From the NCBI RefSeq assembly GCF_000183425.1, contig NC_014759.1:3751001-3815000 (forward strand): 64,000 nt of DNA, given 5' to 3'. The stretch is from Marivirga tractuosa DSM 4126 (GTDB lineage Bacteria > Bacteroidota > Bacteroidia > Cytophagales > Cyclobacteriaceae). Made by a program: the position numbers and the translations under genes. Below are positions 1 through 6,314 of this stretch, one piece after another; position 1 is the first letter of the stretch; each line of letters starts with the position of its first letter. The notes under the pieces were generated by a model. It searched no databases, was not told where the DNA came from, and worked only from the letters and a program-made list of their open reading frames with translations.

Positions 1-254
1 AATTCTGTCCTAGCATCATTCGCAGGATGGATTAAAATCCAACTTCTTCCAGGAACACTTTTCAATATCAGATGAAATCCCCTCTCATGGGTAATCCTTT
101 TTTCAAGTAGGTATTTACCTTCTGGGATACAACTAATAAAAGGCTGATTCTCCTTCCACGGAAGTTCAATAGTATGGCAGATTTTTTCACTGCCATACCT
201 CAAGCTCCCATTGGTTCCGCTGGACCTATAATTTCGAATAAGTTCAAAACTCAT
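1..254 (-). CDS. DUF5675 family protein, partial at left edge
   Basis: An open frame starts with ATG at 254 and runs off the left edge with 84 visible codons. The translation opens MSFELIRNYRSSGTNGSL and carries the family hallmarks: 'CHTIELPW' (about residues 27-34), 'SCIPEGKYLL' (about 43-52) and 'LIHPANDA' (about 75-82). These match DUF5675, a domain of unknown function often found near phage or mobile-element genes. It lies 9 bp downstream of the next minus-strand gene, so the two are probably co-transcribed. The C-terminal part is outside the window and function cannot be assigned. The family call is by recognition of the motif order, not by a search. Confidence 0.75.
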   Translation of the reverse strand, partial: MSFELIRNYRSSGTNGSLRYGSEKICHTIELPWKENQPFISCIPEGKYLLEKRITHERGFHLILKSVPGRSWILIHPANDARTE

Positions 255-263
255 TTCCAAATT

Positions 264-1034
264 CTATAAAGGTCCGGGAATAGTATTGTCAATCTCTACC
301 AAGGCAAGAGCATTGTACGCACCGTTTTTAAGCGGGTACATTGTCCCGTTTACTTCCTGCAGGAATTCCACCCCAAAAAGTAAAAAGATTGGAAAATCTC
401 CTGTTGTAGGAACCGTAGCGGTCAAGTTGATAGCTGATTCCGATTGAGGACCAATAGCAATATCACTGCTTTCATCAGTGTCCAAGTCGAACGATTCACC
501 TTCAAAGTCCACTTTACTTGCAGCTACAATCAAGCGCATATGGGTAGCCCCTCCAGGAGCAGCAAAAGTATTCTGAGGAATAAACCCCGGAATGTTTACC
601 GTTGCCTCACCACTTGCACGATCAATGGCAGCCGAAAAAGGCGCATACATGGTTGCATTAAGCTTTCCGTTTTGATTAAACTCAAAACCCTTCAGCAGCT
701 CAACATCACCTTCACTAGCCGTTCTTTGTCCTCTATCGTTGGATGTATCGCTTTTCACGACCTTGACCATTTCTCTGGTCATTCGGCTGGCCACTCTACC
801 ATCAGCCGCCTTCAAGAGTAGAGGTCGAACAGAAGTTCTCAAAAGCCTTCCAGCTTTTCCAGCCCTCCCGAATTCAGCGCCATTTTCCCGAGTCCTCTGG
901 AAAGCAGGGTCATTCTTCATACGCTCTTTGTCAATTCCGCCTTTTTCCCTGGCCAAGTAGCCATCTTTCGTTTTGTAGAAAGACAGATCCCCGATCTTGC
1001 CTTTCAGTTTGATTATACCTTTTTGTCTTGCCAT
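264..1034 (-). CDS. Conserved Bacteroidota protein of MARQKGII type
   Basis: I recognise the N-terminus (MARQKGIIKLKGKIGDLSFY, then 'REKGGIDKERMKNDPAFQRTREN') as a conserved Bacteroidota family without known function. The frame is open for 19 more codons upstream, but homologues begin at MARQK, so the ATG at 1034 is chosen, giving 256 residues. There is no signal peptide or membrane segment. The N-terminal third is basic (Lys/Arg-rich) and could bind nucleic acid, which is inference; the rest looks like mixed beta structure. Base composition is visibly more GC-rich than the lipoprotein genes at 2-5 kb, consistent with an accessory origin. It sits 9 bp upstream of the DUF5675 gene and divergent from the small gene at 1216. 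Confidence 0.8.
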   Translation of the reverse strand: MARQKGIIKLKGKIGDLSFYKTKDGYLAREKGGIDKERMKNDPAFQRTRENGAEFGRAGKAGRLLRTSVRPLLLKAADGRVASRMTREMVKVVKSDTSNDRGQRTASEGDVELLKGFEFNQNGKLNATMYAPFSAAIDRASGEATVNIPGFIPQNTFAAPGGATHMRLIVAASKVDFEGESFDLDTDESSDIAIGPQSESAINLTATVPTTGDFPIFLLFGVEFLQEVNGTMYPLKNGAYNALALVEIDNTIPGPL

Positions 1035-1188
1035 AATTGATAAATATATTTGATGAGTCACCAAAGTATTTCTCAAATGAGCGTTTGTCAAAAACTGACT
1101 TCCGATAAAGGTTGTGTTGTCTTAATTGGCAATTATTGTCGCTAAAGCTTTCAAGAAATTGGCTATATTAGTGTATAGCATCCTTATG

Positions 1189-1210
1189 GATAAAGTATAG
1201 ATAAAGTATG
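1189..1210 (+). repeat. 11-bp tandem direct repeat before small gene
   Basis: Two adjacent copies of GATAAAGTAT(A/G) occupy 1189-1199 and 1200-1210, ending 5 bp before the start codon at 1216. A tandem repeat at this position could be an operator for the small DNA-binding-like protein encoded just downstream, but that is inference only. Confidence 0.45.
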
Positions 1211-1215
1211 AAGTC

Positions 1216-1413
1216 ATGATATTGAAAAGAACCGTCATATATCCAAAGGACATACAGCGCATCACGGGTAAGAGCGAACGCACTGGAAGACGAATATTAG
1301 AACGTATAAGAGAACAAAAAGGAAAAGAGAAGCATCAGCTGATCACCGTTTCCGAGTTCGCAGATTACACCGGAATAGATGCTGAAACAGTCCAAGAATA
1401 CCTCACCGATTAA
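1216..1413 (+). CDS. Small helix-turn-helix-like protein of Bacteroidota
   Basis: This 65-residue protein contains 'YPKDIQRITGKSERTGRRILERIRE' (from residue 9, split here as YPKDIQRITG / KSERTGRRILERIRE) followed by 'KHQLITVSEFADYTGI'. The pattern is a compact helical unit resembling a helix-turn-helix and is recurrent in Bacteroidota genomes as an uncharacterised small protein. An in-frame ATG at 1208 belongs to another frame that stops at once, so 1216 is the start. It is divergent from the MARQKGII-type gene and may regulate it. Function is not established. Confidence 0.7.
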   Translation: MILKRTVIYPKDIQRITGKSERTGRRILERIREQKGKEKHQLITVSEFADYTGIDAETVQEYLTD

Positions 1414-1643
1414 GCCAAATTTTTAGGTTCTAATCCAGAAATTTTCCCGCCTTTTATTCATAAAATTTGCCCTTTTTTGCGTATATTTAGTATAACAAAG
1501 AAACGTTCTTTGGCAGTTTTAGCTTCAAAAAGAGCCGATATTTGGTGACAAAAACGATTAAATTTTTAGTGCCCTATTCGTGCCCTTTTAAACCATACAA
1601 ATCATAAGTAACTGAATATCAGTTTTAAATAAGGTTTTAGTGT

Positions 1644-1660
1644 GGTCCAGGTGGGCCCAC
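1644..1660 (+). other. Possible tRNA 3'-end remnant (att site)
   Basis: The block GGTCCAGGTGGGCCCAC reads like the end of a tRNA: T-stem half CCAGG, acceptor strand TGGGCCC and discriminator A. The expected T-loop (TTCGANT) and the rest of a tRNA are absent upstream. A terminator-like hairpin follows 18 bp later, as after many tRNA genes. This is what one attachment site of an element integrated in a tRNA gene looks like. It could also be a chance match. Confidence 0.3.
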
Positions 1661-1677
1661 TTTCAGAATTTATCTGA

Positions 1678-1720
1678 ACACAAAAAGCCTTAAATCTTAT
1701 GATTTAGGGCTTTTTTGTGT
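1678..1720. terminator. Strong bidirectional hairpin
   Basis: Arms ACACAAAAAGCCTTAAATC and GATTTAGGGCTTTTTTGTGT pair around the loop TTAT, with A-rich and T-rich flanks on the two sides. It can terminate transcription on either strand. No gene ends immediately next to it on the plus strand, so it probably belonged to the gene, possibly a tRNA, whose 3' end remains at 1644-1660. Confidence 0.75.
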
Positions 1721-2096
1721 CATTAGCCGAAATCCTCCTCAACCGCTACAGCCATTTCACAACCAGTGGAATGATTACCCCTGCCGCCACAAACCTTAAT
1801 CCTGATGAACTTGAAAACCTTTACTGAAACAGAGTGAGGTCTCGGATGATAGAAATGTTTAATCTGATACCATTTAATTCAAAAGACAAAATGTTCTGAT
1901 GAGATTAAACATTCATAAGTGCAATAACAAATAAAAAACACGCATAAATGTTTAATTTGATTGCATTTTATTTTACAGATAAAAGAATTTAATGCAATAA
2001 TTAACACTTTGCTTTCATCTTGTATTGCCAATAAAGTAAAGAAATGTACTTTTATTGCTAACTAAAGTAATAATGTTTACTATTTAAGATAACCAT

Positions 2097-3131
2097 ATGC
2101 AGAATTATGTACGAAAAGAAATATTTAAACTAGCAACTCTTCCATTATTACTGCTCTTTGCATGTAAATCAAATTTGAATAATGATATCATTAATGTAGG
2201 ATGGGTCAATGAAAACGGTAGAACAGCCTGTTATTGGATCGGAAACGAAAGGGTAGATTTGGTTAATAGTTCAGAAGGAGCAGCTTACTTAACTGATTTA
2301 CAATTTAAAGATTCCGTTTTTTATTCATGTGGCACTTATTCTAATGGCGAGCGATTAAATGGTTTTTTTGCTATTAACGATAGTATAATTTATCTGGATG
2401 GAAAGGTTAAAAGCGAAATTCATTCTATAAAGGTTGTTGATGATACAGTTCTTTTAGTTGGTTTTTTTAACAGTAAACCTGCTTTTTGGAAAAATGGAAA
2501 TAGGATCCTCCTTGAGAATTCTGACGATTACTCAGTTGAATCAATGTACACTTTCAACAAAAACGTCTTTATTTCTGGATATAACCGTATAGAAAAATCT
2601 GTATGTTTTTGGGTAAATGGTGTTAGAGTCGACCTTAATGACGGTAGAAAGACATATGAAACAGCAAATAATATTTTTGTAGACGAGTATGATACTTTGA
2701 TAGCAGGTAGTTTTATTAAAGGAGAATTACTTGACAAAGCTTGCTTTTGGAAAAACGGTAAAAGAATCGATTTAGCAAAAAACTTAAACCTTTATTCATA
2801 CGCAAATTCAATTTATAAAGATAATAATGATATATATGTTGCAGGGTATTTTGGCAAAATAGACCCTAATTCTTCAACTTATAAAAAAGTAAGACAGGCA
2901 TGTTACTGGAAAAATGGTGAACTTCACACCTTAGAGTCAGAAAATTCAATTGCAAAATCAATAATGGTAAAAAATGGGAGAGTTGTAATTGGAGGATTTA
3001 CGAGAACCAAAAATAAGACTACTCCTTGTTATTGGATAAATGGGAAGAAATATGACTTAGAACCTTGGCTTATAGGCTATGAAGGCTTATCAAACTCGTT
3101 ATCTATAATTTCTAAGAAGTATAATGAGTAA
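2097..3131 (+). CDS. Lipoprotein with seven propeller-like repeats
   Basis: A 344-residue protein with a lipoprotein signal (basic N-terminus, hydrophobic 12-21, Cys23), so it should be anchored in the outer membrane or periplasm. The mature part repeats a unit ending in [AC]-C-[YF]-W-x-N-G-x-R-x-D-L. Aromatic anchors fall at residues 47, 91 (degenerate), 131, 172, 218, 271 and 313, spaced about 40-53 residues. The second half of each unit carries a beta-strand pair of the type 'DIYVAGYF'. Seven units of about 44 residues suggest a seven-bladed beta-propeller (inference). Similar CYWKNG-repeat proteins are common and uncharacterised in Bacteroidota. The gene is strikingly AT-rich and monocistronic. 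Confidence 0.85.
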   Translation: MQNYVRKEIFKLATLPLLLLFACKSNLNNDIINVGWVNENGRTACYWIGNERVDLVNSSEGAAYLTDLQFKDSVFYSCGTYSNGERLNGFFAINDSIIYLDGKVKSEIHSIKVVDDTVLLVGFFNSKPAFWKNGNRILLENSDDYSVESMYTFNKNVFISGYNRIEKSVCFWVNGVRVDLNDGRKTYETANNIFVDEYDTLIAGSFIKGELLDKACFWKNGKRIDLAKNLNLYSYANSIYKDNNDIYVAGYFGKIDPNSSTYKKVRQACYWKNGELHTLESENSIAKSIMVKNGRVVIGGFTRTKNKTTPCYWINGKKYDLEPWLIGYEGLSNSLSIISKKYNE

Positions 3132-3253
3132 TAAAGCCAATAAGGATCCTAAACTATAGGTAAAACTCCAAGAATTAATGTAATTTAAATAGCAAACAAA
3201 ATTATCATTAAGTAAAATTGGTAGATGACTGGCAGGATTACCAGTTAATTTAA

Positions 3254-3622
3254 ATGAAACTTCAAACACAATACATCTTTATAATACTTTCTTTTCTTGC
3301 TGCATGCACCACTTCAGCCGAAAAAACAACTGAGCTTAACGATCCAATCTTTCGAGAATGTGATTCCTTAATTGAAAAGGCAAGCTTGGATTTTGAAAAC
3401 GGGATAAGGGATTATACAATAATGGGAACAGTCTACGCCACCGAATTTGAGATGTTCTATTTTGAATACATGAAAGAGCATCATGACGTAACCATAAAAG
3501 CAAGTTGTGTAATTGACTTCCCTAGAGAATGTTACCAGTCAGCAATGAACTCACTAATCGAAAAAGAATTAGGCGAGGATATAATAGAAAAAACTAGAAA
3601 GGCAGCGAAGGAAGAATTTTAA
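3254..3622 (+). CDS. Small hypothetical lipoprotein
   Basis: A 122-residue protein with a lipoprotein signal peptide: hydrophobic residues 8-15 followed by L-A-A-C with the acceptor Cys at 18. The mature region is acidic and probably mainly helical, with two further cysteines in 'RECDSL' (about 35-40) and 'PRECYQSAMNSL' (about 92-103) that could pair. I do not recognise the family. It stands alone between the propeller-like lipoprotein and a repeat/pseudogene region, so context gives no function. Confidence 0.7.
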   Translation: MKLQTQYIFIILSFLAACTTSAEKTTELNDPIFRECDSLIEKASLDFENGIRDYTIMGTVYATEFEMFYFEYMKEHHDVTIKASCVIDFPRECYQSAMNSLIEKELGEDIIEKTRKAAKEEF

Positions 3623-3804
3623 ATTGAAGAAGCTCCTACAACCTCGACCAGAAGCTAGCAGATTCAAGCCTAACTAAAGCCACTAACTTAACCAATCATA
3701 AACGCCTAACCCTTCCTTCAGCTACACCTGGATAAAATGCGTTTGACGATTTTCATCCGTGCAATTTGGTGCAAATTCAAATCCTACCTCCTCAGCATCT
3801 CAAT

Positions 3805-3875
3805 CTCCTTCTCCTTGGGAGAGGGACTAAGGATAAGGCCTAATTTCCTTCCCTTTCGGGGTAGGACTAAGGATA
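3805..3875. repeat. Two-copy REP-like intergenic repeat, 40-bp period
   Basis: Two 31-bp units at 3805-3835 and 3845-3875 match at 24 of 31 positions. Both end in the identical word GGACTAAGGATA (3824-3835, 3864-3875). Each begins with a pyrimidine-rich CTTCTCCTTGGGAGAGG-type imperfect hairpin. This resembles repetitive extragenic elements dispersed in genomes; more copies elsewhere would be expected. Confidence 0.6.
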
Positions 3876-3950
3876 GCTTGCCAGCCTTTGGCAGTGGGAT
3901 GCCACCATATCCGAAACTCTCCATAGCACAAAAAAGATTTACAACCCTAA

Positions 3951-4368
3951 TTACAGCCTATTCAAAACCTGCTTTTGGCATTCAAATCAAAATTCATCTA
4001 TACCTGTGACCAATTCTTTCCAAATAAAAACAAGATTGAATTCACAATCGTTGATACAGGAATAGATTTTAAACAGAAAGTGAATACCAGATTCGGAAGC
4101 AATCTCTCTTAAGTACAAGCACTCAAGTGGGCAGTACAAGCTTGATGCAGGTTCTGATGAGGGTGGTAGTGCGAAGGAAGAAAAGTTCTATTTTAACGGT
4201 GAATTAATCCGGAAATACTCCCATAAAAATTACTATAACAATTCAGATAATGTACCTGATGCTCAGTGGGTATCTGGTCAATATACAGTAACGAAATACT
4301 ACAATAATGGAAACTTAATTTTCACCGAGAAAGAAGAGAAAGGTGTAATGACGCTTTCAAAAAACTAA
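3951..4368 (+). pseudogene. Frameshifted remnant of a hypothetical protein
   Basis: Two overlapping plus-strand frames read as one broken protein. Frame one (3951-4112) encodes about 53 residues including 'NKIEFTIVDTGIDFKQKV' and hits a stop. Frame two (4084-4368) is open for 94 residues, including 'GQYKLDAGSDEGGSAKEE', 'FYFNGELIRKYSHKNYY' and 'QYTVTKYYNNGNLIFTEK', and ends in TAA. The second frame has no start codon near its beginning. The protein-like composition on both sides of the switch (about 4084-4112) supports a frameshift in a former gene whose 5' end is lost. The family is not recognised. Confidence 0.5.
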
Positions 4369-4444
4369 CAGCAGGAATAGGGAAATTTTTTCAGCAATGT
4401 TTGATATTTCTTAGTCTTTCAAGTAATCTTATAATCCAATCCAA

Positions 4445-5092
4445 ATGAAAACTCTCAGAAAAATATTTAAGTGCACACTATATTTTTTGCTGGTTCCTGC
4501 TTCTTACATAGTAGTTTCTTTGACGTTAAGTGCTATCACAATTGAAAGAAATAAAAGTGATGAAGTCCCTGATAAAACCATTTATTTAGCTTCAAATGGT
4601 GTTCATTTAGATATTGTCCTTCCTAAGGAGGGTATAGAATCAAAATTACTATCTCATTTAAGACACAAACCAAATGAGAATTATTTGGCTTTTGGATGGG
4701 GAGATAAAGAATTCTACTTGAATACCCCAACTTGGAACGATTTAACCTTAAACACCGCATTTAAGGCGGTTTTCTTTAAAGGTTCTGCCTTAATCCACGT
4801 CACTCGTTATCAGAATAAACAAAGCCACTGGATTAAAATTGAAATAACAGAATCTGAACTAAGGAAATTGAATAACTATTTGTATGAAACCTTCGAATTA
4901 AATAATAATGAAGAGAAAATTCTACTTAAGCGCCAAGGATATACCACAAGAGACGATTTTTATAAAGCAAAAGGCAGTTTTTCTTTTTACAAAACCTGCA
5001 ACTCTTGGGTAAATACAGGGTTTAAAAGTAGTGGGATGAAATCATGTTTGTGGACTCCCTTCGATTTCGGATTAATGAATAAGTATAAGTGA
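4445..5092 (+). CDS. DUF2459/TIGR02117 family membrane-anchored protein
   Basis: A 215-residue protein with one N-terminal membrane segment (about 10-30) and a periplasmic body. Hallmarks of the TIGR02117/DUF2459 family are visible: 'NGVHLDIVLP' (51-60), 'FGWGDKEFYLNTPTW' (83-97), 'LIHVTRY' (116-122) and 'TCNSWV' (184-189). The conserved His54 and Cys185 could be catalytic in a thiol-hydrolase-type fold, but this is inference since the family has no proven activity. Length is normal for the family. It is monocistronic, preceded by the pseudogene remnant and followed by 268 bp with no gene. Confidence 0.85.
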   Translation: MKTLRKIFKCTLYFLLVPASYIVVSLTLSAITIERNKSDEVPDKTIYLASNGVHLDIVLPKEGIESKLLSHLRHKPNENYLAFGWGDKEFYLNTPTWNDLTLNTAFKAVFFKGSALIHVTRYQNKQSHWIKIEITESELRKLNNYLYETFELNNNEEKILLKRQGYTTRDDFYKAKGSFSFYKTCNSWVNTGFKSSGMKSCLWTPFDFGLMNKYK

Positions 5093-5360
5093 ATGAATTT
5101 AGAGATGCACTTATAGGCATGTATTAACTCCAGTCATTTCCAATTACTTTTTAAGTGTTGCATAGTTTTGAGCTAGAATCTCGATAAAAAATCTGTTTTA
5201 GTCTTTAATAAACTCGCGTTAATCGAATATGATTTAATTATGAAAACCATGAGTCCTAATATTGGGTAGAAAATAAATGTGTACTGGGCTCATCAACCTA
5301 AAATTATGTACACTTCCTTATCATCCATCATTTTAATTTATACTGTTAAAATGATAAGTT

Positions 5361-5759
5361 ATGAAGATTTTATTGGTTGAAGATAATGAGATAGATGTTG
5401 TACTTACTAAATCTTATTTGGATGATGTTTATGCTGATTTACAGCTAGATGTTGTAAATAATGGAGCTGATGCTATTGATTTCTTACTACAGCAACAAGA
5501 GTTCTCTCATTGTGAGGAACCTGATATAGTGCTCTTAGATTTAAATTTACCAAAAATTGATGGTTTAGAGGTTTTGCAAGTGGTGAAAAATACACAAGGT
5601 AAAAAGCATATTCCCATCATCATTTTAACTACATCGGTTTTAACCGCAGATAAAAATTTTGCTCTGCAAAATGGTGCTTTAGCATATTGGGAAAAGCCAT
5701 TAGACATAGCTTTATTGAAAAATATCCTTTATAATAATAGTATTTTAATTGAGGATTGA
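5361..5759 (+). CDS. Single-domain response regulator (CheY/Rcp1-like)
   Basis: A 132-residue stand-alone receiver domain. The phosphorylation site is intact: acidic pocket Glu7-Asp8, phospho-acceptor Asp60 in 'IVLLDLNLPKIDG', Thr90/Thr91 in 'IIILTTS', and Lys112 in 'YWEKP'. There is no output domain, so it must act by protein-protein contact or in a phosphorelay. The DLNLPKIDG context resembles Rcp1-type regulators that pair with hybrid or phytochrome kinases. No histidine kinase is adjacent. The next gene starts 29 bp downstream and may be co-transcribed. Confidence 0.93.
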   Translation: MKILLVEDNEIDVVLTKSYLDDVYADLQLDVVNNGADAIDFLLQQQEFSHCEEPDIVLLDLNLPKIDGLEVLQVVKNTQGKKHIPIIILTTSVLTADKNFALQNGALAYWEKPLDIALLKNILYNNSILIED

Positions 5760-5788
5760 TTTTGTTGCTTTATGAAATCTCAAATTTT

Positions 5789-6277
5789 ATGAAGGCGGCT
5801 ACACTAGCAGAAATCAAAAAAGAATTACAGCATAAATCTGAAGAAGAGCTCTTATCCTATTGTTTGAGTTTATCCCGATTTAAGAAAGAAAACAAAGAGC
5901 TTTTGACCTATTTACTGTTTGAAGCTTCAGATGAGGAAGGGTATATCCAATCAGTGAAAAATGAAATAGATTTACAATTCTCTGAAATCAACAATCAAAA
6001 TTACTATTGGATGAAAAAGACCATCCGAAAGGTGTTGAGACATACCAGAAAATATATCCGGTATTCAAAAAAGAAAACAACTGAACTAGAATTACTGATT
6101 TACTTTTGTCACAAAATGCTTTTATTAAGGCCTTCAATTAAAGAAAACACCGTTTTAATCAATTTGTATAATAGATTGGTCATATCAATCCGCAAAACTA
6201 TAGCCAAAATGGAGGAAGACTTGCAGTATGATTACAATCTAAAACTAGAGGAGGTTTTAGGTGAAAAAGCATTGTAA
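5789..6277 (+). CDS. Conserved Bacteroidota helical protein
   Basis: A 162-residue, highly charged, all-helical protein beginning MKAATLAEIKKELQHKSEEEL. It has 'LLTYLLFEASDEEGYI' in the first half and 'KKTIRKVLRHTRKYIRYSKKK' (split: KKTIRKVLRHT / RKYIRYSKKK) in the middle. I recognise it as a recurrent Bacteroidota protein with no assigned function. An upstream in-frame ATG at 5756 overlaps the response-regulator stop, but the ATG at 5789 matches the usual family N-terminus. No signal peptide or membrane segment is seen. The basic middle helix could bind nucleic acid (inference). Confidence 0.8.
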   Translation: MKAATLAEIKKELQHKSEEELLSYCLSLSRFKKENKELLTYLLFEASDEEGYIQSVKNEIDLQFSEINNQNYYWMKKTIRKVLRHTRKYIRYSKKKTTELELLIYFCHKMLLLRPSIKENTVLINLYNRLVISIRKTIAKMEEDLQYDYNLKLEEVLGEKAL

Positions 6278-6314
6278 ATTTTTGATCTGTTTAATTCATG
6301 AAAAACAATGCTTT
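6266..6314. terminator. Bidirectional terminator built from two gene ends
   Basis: AAAGCATTGT (6266-6275) pairs perfectly with ACAATGCTTT (6305-6314) around a 29-nt loop, and TATTTTTT follows on the plus strand. The left arm contains the last codons of the gene ending at 6277 and the right arm reaches the stop codon of the convergent T9SS gene (6313-6315), so the arms overlap both genes. Confidence 0.6.

Larger units (their letters stand above)
1414..2096. other. Intergenic stretch with integration-scar features
   Basis: This 683-bp gap has no convincing intact gene. It contains several TTTGCCC/GTGCCC words (around 1468-1476 and 1570-1590), a tRNA 3'-end-like block at 1644-1660, a strong hairpin at 1678-1720 and then a very AT-rich leader before the lipoprotein gene at 2097. 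A 37-codon open frame at 1717-1827 (GTG start) follows the hairpin. It may be a gene tail left by rearrangement but is too short to call. Confidence 0.5.
3623..4444. other. Degenerate intergenic stretch
   Basis: An 822-bp interval without an intact gene. The first third is featureless. At 3805-3875 there is a two-copy REP-like repeat, and 3951-4368 is a frame-broken gene remnant on the plus strand. A 90-codon open frame at 3737-4009 lies across the repeat, has no protein-like composition and is not called. Confidence 0.6.

Noticed and set aside
1644..1660. A complete tRNA gene
   Set aside because: Only the 3' end resembles a tRNA; no D-arm, anticodon arm or T-loop can be drawn upstream.
1717..1827. 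37-codon frame after the 1.7-kb terminator
   Set aside because: It is open and looks somewhat protein-like, but it is too short, begins inside the hairpin and matches no family I know.
3737..4009. 90-codon plus-strand open frame
   Set aside because: It crosses a REP-like repeat, has no recognisable protein character, and overlaps the pseudogene in another frame.
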